Shown here: one piece after another, positions 11,198 to 22,120 of the stretch
Numbering within the stretch: the stretch's first letter is position 1
Layout of the letters: each line of letters begins with the position of its first letter
Assembly: GCA_022495005.1 (NCBI GenBank)
Contig: JAGYXB010001943.1
Span: forward strand, 558,001 to 622,000
Length of the DNA stretch: 64,000 nucleotides
Direction: 5' to 3'
From: Rhyacophila brunnea
Taxonomy: Eukaryota; Arthropoda; Insecta; Trichoptera; Rhyacophilidae
Translations under genes and position numbers: made by a program
Notes under the pieces: generated by a model
The model's input: the letters and a program-made list of their open reading frames with translations, nothing else
What the model was told of the DNA's origin: nothing
Databases searched by the model: none

Positions 11198-12543
11198 CGT
11201 GCTCGTCGTAGGTCAAAATTGAGTTTTTATTGTATTTTCAAACCATGATCCTGTATAATTTTGAAGCCTTATTGTCCTTTATAGTTATTTTAAACATTTG
11301 ATGACTGCACAAAGTATTTTTGTTACATAAAATAGTATTCTTTTAAACCTCTCGCTCTAATGTTTTAGAATATAGTCATATTTCGGTACATAACTGTGCA
11401 GTGGTGTTAAGATTTTTTACATTTATTAATTTTTAAACGCATTTATAAAACCATTAGTATAATTTATTACGAGATAATTTTTGTAAAATATTCACGATAA
11501 AAAATTATATTGATAATCTCTGTGATCCCAAATTTGACAAGAATTAGGCATTTTATTATTCAAAAAATCGGCAAGATTAACACATTTGAAGATGATTCTA
11601 AAGATAATTATAAGCTATGTCTTTGACCATTCAAGTGTGATAAACATCTTATGAATAATGATTGCTTTATAATAATAAATTATTGACCTAAGAATAAGGT
11701 GGTGTTTTTTTGAAATACGCCATTTCTTTTGTCATTTCCTAGTGGTTAAGCTACAACATAAAGCCGTAGCCATAAATTGACAAACTATAATTAAAGTAGG
11801 GAGTAAAATTATGTTAACGCGCGTGTTTGAACATGTACCTAACAGAAGTTTTTTAATTTTTTTTTAAACGGTACATGTTCAAACACGCGCATCAATATCA
11901 TTTTACTCCCTACTTCAATTATACTTTGTCAATTTATGGCTACGGCCGTATGTTGTAGGTTAACCACTGGGGAATGACAAAAGAAATGGCGTATTTCAAA
12001 AAAACACTACCTTATTCTTAGGTCAATAATTATTATAAAGCAATCATTATTCATAAGATATTTATCACACTTGAATGGTCAAAGATATAGCTTATAATAA
12101 ATATCTTTAGAATCATCTTCAAATGTGTTAATTTTGCCGATTCTTTGAATAATAAAATGCCCAATTCTTGTCAAATTTGGGATCACAGAGATTATCAATA
12201 TAATTTTTTATCGTGAATATTTTACAAAAATTATCTCGTAATAAATTATACTAATGGTTTTATAAATGCGTTTAAAAATTAATAAATGTAAAAAATCTTA
12301 ACACCACTGCACAGTTATGTACCGAAATATGACTATATTCTAAAACATTAGAGCGAGAGGTTTAAAAGAATACTATTTTATGTAACAAAAATACTTTATG
12401 CAGTCATCAAATGTTTAAAATAACTATAAAGGATAATAAGGCTTCAATATTATATAAATAGATTATCTACAACGTTTAAGGAGTGTCCAGTATCATGGTT
12501 TGAAAATACAATAAAAACTCAATTTTGACCTTCGACGAGCATG
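11198..12543. repeat. 1.35-kb inverted repeat (long hairpin)
   Basis: The left arm (11198-11839, 642 bp) is repeated in reverse complement at 11870-12543 (674 bp) around a 30-bp T-rich spacer. The inner arm ends are GTTTGAACATGTACC and its complement; the outer ends are CGTGCTCGTCG and CGACGAGCATG. The arms appear about 90-95% identical by eye. The main difference is an extra 32-33 bp in the right arm near 12453-12485. There is no open frame of note. It is either a foldback-type DNA element with very long terminal repeats or an inverted duplication. If transcribed it would form a long double-stranded RNA. The TSD and superfamily were not resolved. Confidence 0.9.
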
Positions 12544-15110
12544 TCCCCCCCTTAATGGATAGTAAAAAAAAACAAACAAACGTCGCGCGTGTAAGAACGT
12601 ACATGTATGACAAGTGACAAGCGAATCTCGTTAATTTTGAGAATCAATTAAATACAAAAATACAAAAGACCTTGCGGTCTAAAATACGTCTTATTAAATT
12701 ATTGCAATACTTAATTTGACAGTTACGTTGGTAAACAGACATCTCAGCAAGGTATACTAATTTCTTTCCATGTCAATAAAAATATACGAATCCAGTATTC
12801 TTTGCTAGGTATACTGTATCCACAATACGTCAATTGATTCAAAGGTTCGTGAATTTAAGATCTATGCATCTTGGGCTTACCTATTATTTTTTTTTGTTTG
12901 TCACTATGTGAATATTATGTACATCATAAATCGTTTATCCGCCTTATCATTCAGCAATGTGCGTTCATTAGTGATATTTAATTTGTATTACTGTAGTGAT
13001 AGTATTGCCACGTGTTGTCGGCACTTTCGCTGGGATTTCGGGATTAAAAATGCAGGAATCGAGCGATGCCTGGATTAGTTCGTATTAATATAAAAAAAAG
13101 TATAGGTAGTAATAATAAAAAATGTTTCTTCAAACAGCATGACATGTGTATATTTAGATTATTATTCACCGCACTATGTAAGATTCGATACCTAGTTTGG
13201 GCGGGAAACGAGAAACTAATAAGAAGAGTACCAAGCGAGACAATGCGATACGACAGATGCGGTGTAAATATTATTGTTGGTGATATCGGCCTTATACCAT
13301 AAACACACTAGCTATGCATATGTATTAAATATATTACTAGACAGTCTGGGGCGTGAGTCTTAGAAAGGTGTGACTACAAAAACACAGTTTTGACATATAA
13401 ATTATTTAAAAAAAAATCCGCTGATACAACTTGCTCAATATAATACATAATACTAATGACTTCTTTATTAGAAAGAAAATAATTTAAATGGAGTTTGTTA
13501 ATAACAGTTTAAAGTTTTATTTTATAGGATAAAATTCAAGATAGAAATAAAATGGCACTTTTACATCTCACATAAATCCCAAATAAGCCAATGAGAAATA
13601 GTATGTGTATACCTACTACATATTAAAAGTATTTAAGAGTTACATAATAATTATTAGTAATATTGTCATTGAATTTATTCATCGTCATCCATGTCACTTT
13701 ACACTGTAAAATTAATAAAAGAAGTAGAACCAAGTTATTATAAAATGTGTAAAATAGCTCACAAATAATTTGGGAATTACATATATTGATTAGATCTTTA
13801 ATACATTGACTGCTGACTAGATAATTACTTTTTAATTACCACATTTAAATTGCATGCTAATTATATCGAATGGCCACCTAATCGTTATGCGCTAGCGTCC
13901 AATGTAAGCTGCTTAAGGATGGCTTAATCCCAAGTAATTTAGAATCGGTACATTGATTTCGATTTATAAATTATCGACAATCGACAACCTTCTTCCTCTT
14001 CGATCGAATAATGTTTTTTTTAGGAAATCATTTTTTTTCTGATCATATGTATAATAAATAATATGTTCAGACCAGGGAACTCAGAAATAATGGGAACTGA
14101 AATACCCAACGGGTAAGGCGATAGCAGGTAACCGTCTCGAGTAAGGAAGAACCTGGTTAAACTTACACACGTGTCAAGTACGTTGTACGTCGAATACTGA
14201 AAACTGCTCTCGATTTATGCATTTACGCTCATTTAATGTTGGTGTATTACACACACTGTTGCACGTGTATAATGCGTGCTTCATTTTTGTATGACACTCA
14301 CACATTCAAAAACCCTGCTTCAACGTGCGGCGTATTGAATATAGCCTATCGGTATTATATTTATTATCTGTTCTGTGGTTCAGGCTCCAGTACATCTATA
14401 GGCTCATCCTTTCTAAATGAAATCATTTTACCAATCTACGGTATTGCCGTATTATATATAGGTATATGGCAAATTTAGTTTTTTTTTTATTTCTTCTTGA
14501 GTTTATTAATTATTTTTAGATTTTTTGATAATTATTAATTAATTTACAAGCCCTTCCTTGCTGTAGATAATTCTTAAATATCCCAAATTTAATCATGCGT
14601 TCGCACAGTTATGACGTACATCCTTCGCGAACCTCTTGCCACATTGGGGGTTCAACACGACCCCAGTATTAGATACACTTTAATAATAATAGTCAGTAAA
14701 TGTTTGACGACCGTCACGCCACCCCTTCCGTCGTTTGAGGGTTGAATTTCGAGTTTAAATTCCGAATGTGACTGCGCCATACATTTTTGTGATGTTTCCC
14801 GCCCGTTAATTTAAATGAAACGCAATAACAAATATTAATTAACATTGGGAAATGCTTTTTTGTCACGGACGAGCGCCGATGCATTTGCATAAAGTGCGAC
14901 TTGGTTATTTTGGGGTTGTATATTCAACAGAGAAACATTGTAAATATTGTCAGACCAAACGTCTCGGTTTGTTACTCAGAAGCACCAACAATATTGAGAT
15001 AATTTTGTTTTTGTATGTAAAAAAAATACACGACCCTCATTGCTAAATTTTGTAGTAAGACCATTATTTTTAAATCCCTGAATCAATAGAATATAAAAAC
15101 AAAATTTGAA
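12544..15110. other. No gene; two higher-GC islands
   Basis: Islands at about 13860-14210 (GGCCACCTAATCG, GCTTAATCCC, ATCGACAATCGAC) and 14585-14870 (CCGTCACGCCACCCC, CCCGCCCGTTAATTTAAATG, ATTAATTAACATT) carry homeodomain-like TAAT cores in GC-rich context. The first includes a bicoid/otx-type TAATCC. I infer possible conserved noncoding elements. The rest is AT-rich, with no gene or repeat recognised. Confidence 0.3.
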
Positions 15111-15119
15111 TACAACAAT

Positions 15120-15345
15120 TTCAGTCAAATTCTCTTTTTATTCAACAAATAATAAATAATTCACAAGAATTATGGAAACACTAGAAAATTCTTTAAAAAA
15201 AAAATACGACATCCAGCGTGATTCGAACTCACGACCCCTAGGATTCGCGCCTATGGCATAGCTTAGTGGTTAGAGCAAATGGGCGTGAATCCCAGGGGTT
15301 GAGGTTTCGAATCACACTAGATGTGGTATTTTTTCTATTGATTCT
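15120..15345. repeat. Two SINE3 tRNA-like arms, head to head
   Basis: The minus-strand arm (15120-15243) has a B box GAGTTCGAATCAC, CTGGATGTCGTAT, a T-run and a tail TTTGTTGAATAAAAAG. The plus-strand arm (15255-15345) has A box TAGCTTAGTGGTTAGAG, B box GGTTTCGAATCAC and CTAGATGTGGTATTTTTT. The two B-box halves are mutual inverted repeats of about 50 bp flanking a single shared A-box region. This can come from two opposed SINE insertions with loss between them, or from inverted duplication of one SINE. Confidence 0.65.
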
Positions 15346-16139
15346 TATATAATTCTCTGGGGCTTGCTTTTTCTATATGTGACATCTTCTGAACGAAGAT
15401 TGGGTATTATTGATTTAGTTATCTTCTAAATCCCGATTACCCGAATCTTGAAATTAAAGTTTGTAGAGGTTTTCATCCAGAATGGCTATAGTGATGCTGA
15501 TAAATGCATACCATATCATAATAACTCAAACAGCACCAAGGCGTGTAAGTTGAGCAACAAGTTAGTTAACGTCAGCTTCACCCAGATGGCGCTTACGACT
15601 GCACTGAAATGTTACCCCAGAGTAATGAATATTATGAGTCCTTAATAAAAGGGTAAAAGCTGTTTTGCTTGTACGAACACGGGCGGTTCTCCAACGGGGG
15701 CTGCAAGGGTGCGTGGGGAGGCACCGGCGCGTGATACCATGTTCACCCCCGCCTGCGAAAATGCATGAAAACTTTCGTTCGTTTCAGAATTTTATTAGGT
15801 CGTTGTTTTAATTGCTGGCAAATAAAGGTGTTTTTTAAAAAAAAAAGAGTGAACTGGGATGTTTGGTTAGTTCTGTCTTTATTATCTTATTATCGTGTAA
15901 GAATTAGTAGCATATCTCGTATTGTTAATTACATTTTTTATGAACCTTTACTGAGGTATTTATTTTTTATATGAACGAAATTTCTTGTGGCAAAATGTTA
16001 TAATGAAACGTATAAGTATAGGTACATATTTAAAAAAAATAGTTACTCAGCAAGAAGGCGCCAATATTTTTATAAACAAAATATGTTGATTCTCATAGGT
16101 ACAAGTATCTTAATTATGTATTATTATAATTTATTGGCC
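15346..16139. other. No gene recognised
   Basis: AGATGGCGCT at 15584-15593 resembles the insect CTCF core. A GC-rich patch around 15680-15755 begins CACGGGCGGTTCTCC and may be the decayed end of a DNA element. Nothing coding is supported. Confidence 0.3.
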
Positions 16140-16420
16140 AGGATCGGATTTACCATAGAGCTACAGGGGCCACACACAAGGGCGCCTAACTTGGTAGAAG
16201 TCTCGAGGACACAAGTACGACGCCTTGCCGAATTGGTTACATGTGAGTTGTACGTATGCAGTTCATCGTGGGATACTTCTTCGTGCGCCAGGGAACGTTG
16301 AACATGACGTGTTCGTATAACATTTATTCAAATGACGAGTTCTTCGTTGAACATTTCGCCGTGGAGTATATATTTTGTACGTATGCTACAACATGTGGCG
16401 CTAGTTTGCTGTTCCAATTA
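16140..16420. repeat. Decayed hAT-type end and palindromic segment
   Basis: CCAGGATCGGATTTACCATAGAGCTA at 16138-16163 strongly resembles the element end at 22121 (CAGGGCTGGATTTACCATAG). It is followed at 16251-16386 by a segment bounded by GTACGTATGC at both ends, the same motif that opens the MITE at 29938. The two pieces may be separate insertions. Too decayed for an exact boundary. Confidence 0.35.
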
Positions 16421-17503
16421 GATTCAATACGAATTTTATGAGATGTCTTTACTGGTTTTAAATAATTTAATGTTGAAACTATATAAATGTAATTACGATA
16501 TGATAGTAATTCTAATTTAGTTACCTACTTATTTTCTTCTGTATTTCCCTTATATTCCGATGGTTGTATTACGTATTTTAAGTGTTATATTTTGCATTTA
16601 TACATTACCTACTGAAGCTTTTCATTCGTGTAATTTGCATACGTATATTATCCCGCTGATCGAATATAATTTCAAGATATTTCAATTGGAAAATGAAAGC
16701 ATACATGGCATATATTAGGAGTAAATATTATTTTAAGCCCATTTTCTGACCTTATCGCTCGGTTATTGAAGTGACGGGGATTCACGTGGTTGGCCATGTG
16801 TTCCAGACGGCGTCAGTGATTGAGACAATCCGTATCATTGTGGCACAACCTCAAAGGTTTCATCGCTTTAGTCGGTCCTTAATCACCCTGCGGCAGTGCT
16901 ATAAGAGTGATCCACGCACTGCAGGTGTGGCGAGAGGCGCGAGAGTTGGCGATGTACTATGAAAAGTAGCGCGGCCCTGTACTTGCCCTATACCATAATT
17001 CTGAGGTATAAAAACATAAAAATGTAAGTACCTTGAACAACAAATTCAGTGCATTTTACCCATCTAACTACTAGCACGCTACCGAGGAAATACGTATCAA
17101 ACACTATCATAGCATTATCGAAAACACTTGAAAAGACATAAAACGCTCTAACTCGGGTCTGGCAGGCGTTTATGAAAAGAAAACAGGCGCGCATAAATCT
17201 CGGCCTCCCGAATATACCGCATTTTTATCGCCTGTAAATCCTGAAGGATCTGCCGACGTGGCTCAAGTATGAAACCCTTTTAAACGATTGCTCCTAAACG
17301 GAGATGAACATAGTTGTGAACTTGGTATGGAATCGGCATTAAATATTGATTTTTTTTTCATATTATTTTTACCATACCTTTAAACATACGGTTTTAAATA
17401 TATTTCAGGTGATTTTAGAGGGTGTATACGAGATAGATCCCAAAAATCCAGATTTGCATCGTGAAAATTAACTATTGGTTAGATTCTGGACGGAATTTGT
17501 AAT
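16421..17503. other. No gene; GC-richer block at 16765-16985
   Basis: The block at 16765-16985 and the stretch at 17195-17330 have balanced composition unlike the flanks. Open frames exist on both strands, but without any recognisable domain or splice context. Confidence 0.3.
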
Positions 17504-17511
17504 GTTGGACG

Positions 17512-17739
17512 TAGCGCTCGAAATGGAAACGTTTACGAACCGAAGCGCTCGAAAGTTTTCTGAAGATATTTACATATATATATCAAATTTTATGTGTATT
17601 TTGTAAAAATAAGTATGTTAGATTTTCTATTACATGGCCTATCTAGCTCAGGTGGTCAGAATATTTTTTCTACGAGACGAAATGATAATTTTACCGTTTT
17701 CACGAACCGGAAAGGCGCTTTGATTCATTTCGAGCCCTC
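17512..17739 (+). mobile_element. hAT MITE family 1, copy 1
   Basis: 228 bp, starting TAGCGCTCGAAATGGA and ending CATTTCGAGCCCTC. Flanked by a perfect 8-bp duplication GTTGGACG at 17504-17511 and 17740-17747. The terminal repeats (consensus CAGNGCTCGAAATGGA) and the 8-bp duplication are diagnostic of hAT-type transposition. The interior keeps the family body (AAAAATAAGTATGTTAGATTT, GGCCTATCTAGCTCA) and codes for nothing. Both terminal bases have mutated away from CAG...CTG. Confidence 0.9.
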
Positions 17740-17747
17740 GTTGGACG

Positions 17748-18149
17748 TAAAGGCTGATTGATGTAAAGGTTTTTTTGCAAGAAGTACTAAAACAACCTCT
17801 CAACTCGAATTCTCGTCGGCAATATTTTGAAAATATAGAAAAGCTTACAAAATCTCTCGATTTTGCAGAGGAAATTTTTGGCTTAAACATGTATAAAAGC
17901 TCTTGACACGGTTCTGAATGAGAAACTGTCTGTAGGAAGAGCTAAAAAAACCTTTGACATGGATTCTGGATGGGAAATTTGGATAAAAAATTTAAAATTG
18001 ACAGCTATAATCTTTGTAATTTTAATTCAAGGTTATAAACTGTATTCATAGATAGTAGTCCATGTATTTGATAATCATTTTTTTTTCAACGAAAACGGTT
18101 CTGATATTTATTAAATTAATTATGTAGAATAATAATATATACATAATAT
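17748..18149. other. No gene recognised
   Basis: AT-rich; two weakly similar CTCTTGACACGGTTCTGAATGAG / CCTTTGACATGGATTCTGGATGGG segments at 17897 and 17950 suggest a small local duplication. Nothing else is seen. Confidence 0.3.
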
Positions 18150-18295
18150 ACCATCATCATCATCAGTCGAGGTGGATCTACTGCTCGATGGAGGTTTCCC
18201 CTGGCACATTCCACTAGTCTCGATCCCTAGTTCTTTTTTCCCCATGTTCATCCACCGAACTTTATAAATTCATCCAACGGGTTTTATGAAGTCTC
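18150..18295 (-). pseudogene. RTE-type LINE 3' tail
   Basis: The plus strand reads CATCATCATCATCAGTCGAG, GGAGGTTTCCCCTGGCAC, CTCGATCCCTAGTTC, CACCGAACTTTATAAATTC and CATCCAACGGG. Apart from mutations this is the reverse complement of the LINE end seen at 8930-9075 and 58530-58710. Truncated and noncoding. Confidence 0.6.
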
Positions 18296-18620
18296 TGTTA
18301 TCACTTTACGTACTACTGTATGACCGCATTTGTACAGCGGTTGTCTGCTTCCTGAACGACATATCCAGCCCATTCCCATTTCATCTACTACTCGCTAGGC
18401 AGATTAAAATACTTGCGTTTTATTTAAAATTAATAATACCTCTTCAGCAAGAATTGACTGTTAATAATAAAATGTGCTCGCTATTTTTTATTCAATCAAC
18501 AAGATTTAAGAATGTTGCAATCATTTGAAAATCTAAAAATACACTACTTAGAAAATTCACAATAGTGATATTCTCGTAAGAAATTAAATTGTATTTTTAT
18601 TTCACAGTGACTATACACTG

Positions 18621-19495
18621 CAGTGGCGAAGGGTGACTTTTGGAAAGAGGTAGGCTGTGGATAAAGCACACTTGTTAGATATACTCAAAGGGAAATAAAA
18701 AGATAATCCGATATTACTACTGATAAATAGGTACACAAAAATTTATGAAATTTCAAAAGCTCACGGATGGTATAAAATTAAGCAATTAATTTGAATTATG
18801 TATTTTCCTAAACATTTATAAACGCAAGATACGCTCAAAATATATTGTCATCTTTGAAAAAATCCGTTGTTGTGTATCTGTTCCATGACAATTTTTAATT
18901 TAACCCGTAAAACTAAATATTTTAAAATACTTATATATTTAAAACACTGACTGAGGTACCTACATTCTCTGAATAAATTATCTTAGTCTATGAATAAACT
19001 AACTCTAACTAATAAATAAAAATCACTTGAAAAATTATTTTATATTTTTAACAACAATCAATATTTATATATGATTGGATCCCATAGATTTTTTTTATAA
19101 ATGTGCACCTACGTAATATTATGTAAGCGTAAGCGCTCCTTAAATATAGCTTACCGATTTCTATGGGCCGCCCCAGACGTCTTGAAATTATGAGAAACAA
19201 ACTTCATATAAAAAAACGTTCGATTCACGCGAATATAAACCATAGAATATGTGAAGCGAAACGAGATGTCGCTTATTTTTTTAAACTTTCGAGACATGCC
19301 ATAAATAAATGGTGCTTATTGAAATAGGGGAAAAGGTCGTAAAATTATTATGACAATTATACGATAGATGTCGTTGGGCATATTCAATATATTATTATGT
19401 GACTATATTATTTAATATGTCAATATGAAATTTAAAATTATTTTTCTTAGGAAGGAGGCTTTAAATAATCGCCTAGTATGGAGTCTTCGCCACTG
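18621..19495. mobile_element. hAT family 2 element, 875 bp
   Basis: Begins CAGTGGCGAAGGGTGAC and ends GTCTTCGCCACTG, with a perfect 8-bp duplication ATACACTG at 18613-18620 and 19496-19503. Those ends and that duplication length identify a hAT-type element. No transposase frame is visible inside, so it is nonautonomous. Its left 200 bp and right 60 bp match the element at 48499-49814, which defines the family; the middles diverge. Confidence 0.9.
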
Positions 19496-19503
19496 ATACA
19501 CTG

Positions 19504-20321
19504 TATACATCTTTTAATTATGAACGAACGTGAAACTATTAAAATGTCATGATATATCTCTCAACTTACGACAGGTATTGTGTTGAAACATTATTACCTT
19601 CCATTATGATACCGTAGTTATAAACTAATTTTATGCGCCAATTTAGTTTTTGATAACGGGTAATTCCTTATCGTACCTTACTGTTAAGTAAATCCTACGC
19701 ACTCCTGTCAGATGCCACGCAAAAGAAGATATCGCACGTTTTTGCTAGGCTGTGTGGGCTGCGAAGGCTTCTAGGGAATCGAGACGAGATGGGGAGGCTT
19801 GATAGACAGCCTGCAGGTAGCTGAGGGGGCGATTAACATTATAATCAGGAAGGGTGGCGAAAAGCGGTTTGCCATAATATGTATAGAGATGTGGATAGCT
19901 ATCACTCTGCCTGCCACCCCTATTGTCGATCATAGCCAGTGTGGTCGGGCAGTAGCGGCAGAATATTTTAAAGCCGAATAAAATTCGTTCAAAAATAAAT
20001 GTAGTGCAATTTTAGTACAATCTATTTTAAAAATATAGCATTAATAATACCTGAGAACCGTTTACTCTAGTATCACAATACTTTCAAAGCTTTTAGTGTG
20101 TTCTATACTAATAATGACATAGGTTAAAAGCAAAAAAGCTACTCTCCATTTTTTTATACACAACATCCAAATCTCTGAAATATTCGCTGTATCAATCTCA
20201 CAATGTTGATTGCGGAATGGACTCAAGGAATAATTGGATTGTGTGAAAATGTAAAAAGCGCATACATTCAGTTGTAACAATGCAAAATGATTTCATTGTG
20301 ATTACTAACGTATTAAACGAC
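19504..20321. other. No gene; GC-richer block at 19735-19985
   Basis: The block at 19735-19985 (GGCTGTGTGGGCTGCGAAGG, GACAGCCTGCAGGTAGC) has frames open on both strands but shows no protein signature. It may be the remains of a mobile element. Confidence 0.3.
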
Positions 20322-20433
20322 AACGATGGTCGAGCTATATAGCGTGTCGGCCTACAATATCGTAGGGCTCGCGATGAAATCCCGGGTCTGGCAAAAATTC
20401 CAATGTGTATTTAGACCCAGAGTATGGAGCAAG

Positions 20434-20789
20434 CAGCGCTCGAAATAGAATATTTTACGAACCGGAGCGCTCAATATTTTATGAAAATGTTAACATCTAA
20501 TTGCTTGTGTATTTTATAAAAATAAGTGTTTTATACCGTGTCTACATTGGCAACAAGTTGCTGGCAACCTCATTAAATTTCGATTAAAATAATTTTTGGT
20601 CAAACAAATTTTAATAATTATCGTGAAATTTAATGAGGTAACCAGTGTGGACAAACTTTTAGATTTTTACTTTAAATGGAAAATCTAGCTCACTGTCAAA
20701 TTAATATGTCCACGAGACGGAGCGATAATTTTGGTAATTTTACGAACCGGAACGGTGCTCCGGTGCGTTCCAGTCCATTTTGAGCCCTG
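20434..20789 (+). mobile_element. hAT MITE family 1, copy 2 (with nested MITE)
   Basis: Starts CAGCGCTCGAAATAGAA, ends CATTTTGAGCCCTG. Flanks are GGAGCAAG (20426-20433) and AGAGCAAG (20790-20797), an 8-bp duplication with one change. At 356 bp it is about 125 bp longer than its relatives; the excess is a separate palindromic insertion near 20535-20660. Confidence 0.85.
20535..20660. mobile_element. Small MITE nested in a hAT MITE
   Basis: The left arm GTGTCTACATTGG...CAACCTCATTAAATTTC and the right arm (reverse complement TTGTCCACACTGG...TACCTCATTAAATTTC) flank an AT-rich core. The left arm has an extra segment of about 14 bp. Every other family-1 copy lacks this block at the corresponding point (AAAATAAGTGTGTTAGATTT), so it is a later insertion. 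Exact ends and duplication are uncertain. Confidence 0.65.
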
Positions 20790-21109
20790 AGAGCAAGTAG
20801 CCAACATCAATTTCTGTCAATACAACCTTCACGCGTGAAAACCAATATAATATAATTTTCTTAGAATCAAACATCGTAAAAATAAATCTGTTTTTCGATA
20901 TGAATAAATTTAAAACTAGATAAGTTAAAGAGGCCTACGCCAAATTCGGCATCGTCATATAAGAGGACTTTTATTTGCGCATTGAAACTGTGTCTACTTA
21001 CGTATTGCATCATGTATAAAGTTGTGACGCTTATATTCAATTGTGAATATATGAATAATACAACACTACATAATGATTTTGTATAATGTATACGTAGTTT
21101 ACACCTACA

Positions 21110-21361
21110 CCCACGATAGCCGCGTGGCTTAAGCGTCGGTTTATAGTGTCGAGGGTCCCAGGTCCGAGTCCTTGGTCTGGCAAGTACACATATTGTTTTT
21201 CAATTTGTGTATGAGTCAGAGTATGGACCTAATAGGTTGAGCAAGTGGCTGACATCCATTTCTCGTAAAAATAAAATCTGTTAATACAAACCTTCACTCT
21301 GTGGAGGCCCATATTATGATCTTATTAGGATCGGACATGGTCGAAAGAAAGAAAGAAAAGA
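21110..21361 (+). repeat. SINE1, most complete copy
   Basis: The tRNA-like head has an A-box region GCCGCGTGGCTTAAGCG and a B box GGTCCGAGTCC. The body continues TGAGTCAGAGTATGGACC, AATAGGTTGAGCAAGTGG, GACATCCATTTCTCG, AATCTGTTAATACAAACC, then a hairpin-forming CCTTCACTCTGTGGAGG. It ends AGGATCGGACATGGTCG and a (GAAA)n tail at 21344-21361. About 250 bp. The RNA polymerase III boxes plus simple-repeat tail mark a SINE mobilised by LINE machinery. Used here as the family reference. Confidence 0.85.
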
Positions 21362-22120
21362 AGTCTACACAATTTATTAGTCTTCAAGGTCGTGAAGAAT
21401 AATATTATAAACCCTCTCAACATAAATACATTAAAATATTTGAAAACTAACAAGCTGCTTATTATTAACGTTTTAGTACTTATGACCATAATAAGACCAT
21501 AACAATATATTAATTAATGTATTACCCGACAGGCAAAATACTAATAGTAGCGATTATCATCCGTTTCTTCTGTATTGTAAAACTCAATGCATTATTAAAA
21601 TATTTCTATGTGATTAATAAAATATATTGATAGTATGACAATATACAGTACATACAGTACAATATATAGTTTTATCAATACCTTTTCCACGAGTCAGCCG
21701 TTGTGATAAAGCACGTGCTTGGGGCAACATCCGGTGACGTATGCAGCAGACGTTTCGCGCGCAAAATGTGCTTTCCACAGCCACCAGCGCCATCTCCATG
21801 CAAATTAACGAATATCTCGTTTATCCATTTCAGCCTCCAAATCAACCACTGACAATTTTCCTCTGTTCTTGGAAAAAAATCTTTTATTTATTATTAGTCT
21901 GAATTTTACATATCTGTCTGTACCTATAATTACCTGTTATAATAATTAATTAAATTTCATTATAAAATATGAATATGGAACATAAAGATTCGTTTAATAA
22001 TTCTAATAAATACTACTAATATTTGCATCAAAACTACAATAGTTATCTTATTTTGAGCTTATAATTTATACACGTTTGCAATAATAAAATAAAACATAGC
22101 CAATTCACTGACCAATGCTC
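21362..22120. other. No gene; motif-dense island at 21640-21850
   Basis: The island holds a perfect 12-bp E-box palindrome AAGCACGTGCTT (21709-21720), an insect CTCF-like AGCGCCATCT (21786-21795), and an overlapping POU/homeodomain stretch ATGCAAATTAACG. This is the strongest enhancer-or-insulator candidate by motif content, but conservation is untested. Confidence 0.35.

Larger units (their letters stand above)
20322..20876 (+). repeat. SINE1 copy interrupted by a hAT MITE
   Basis: The head ATGGTCGAGC...TCGTAGGGCTCGCGATGAAATCCCGGGTCTGGC and the body (AGACCCAGAGTATGG) stop at 20433 and resume at 20790 with AGCAAGTAGCCAACATC...CAATACAACCTTCACGCG...TTAGAATCAAACATCGT. Joining the two sides restores the SINE1 layout seen at 21110-21361, apart from a 13-bp gap before the insertion. 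Confidence 0.75.

Noticed and set aside
11198..12543. Polinton/Maverick-type element based on its long inverted repeats
   Set aside because: The arms are separated by only 30 bp, so no polymerase, integrase or capsid genes can be present; at most it would be a solo pair of ends, which is not supported.
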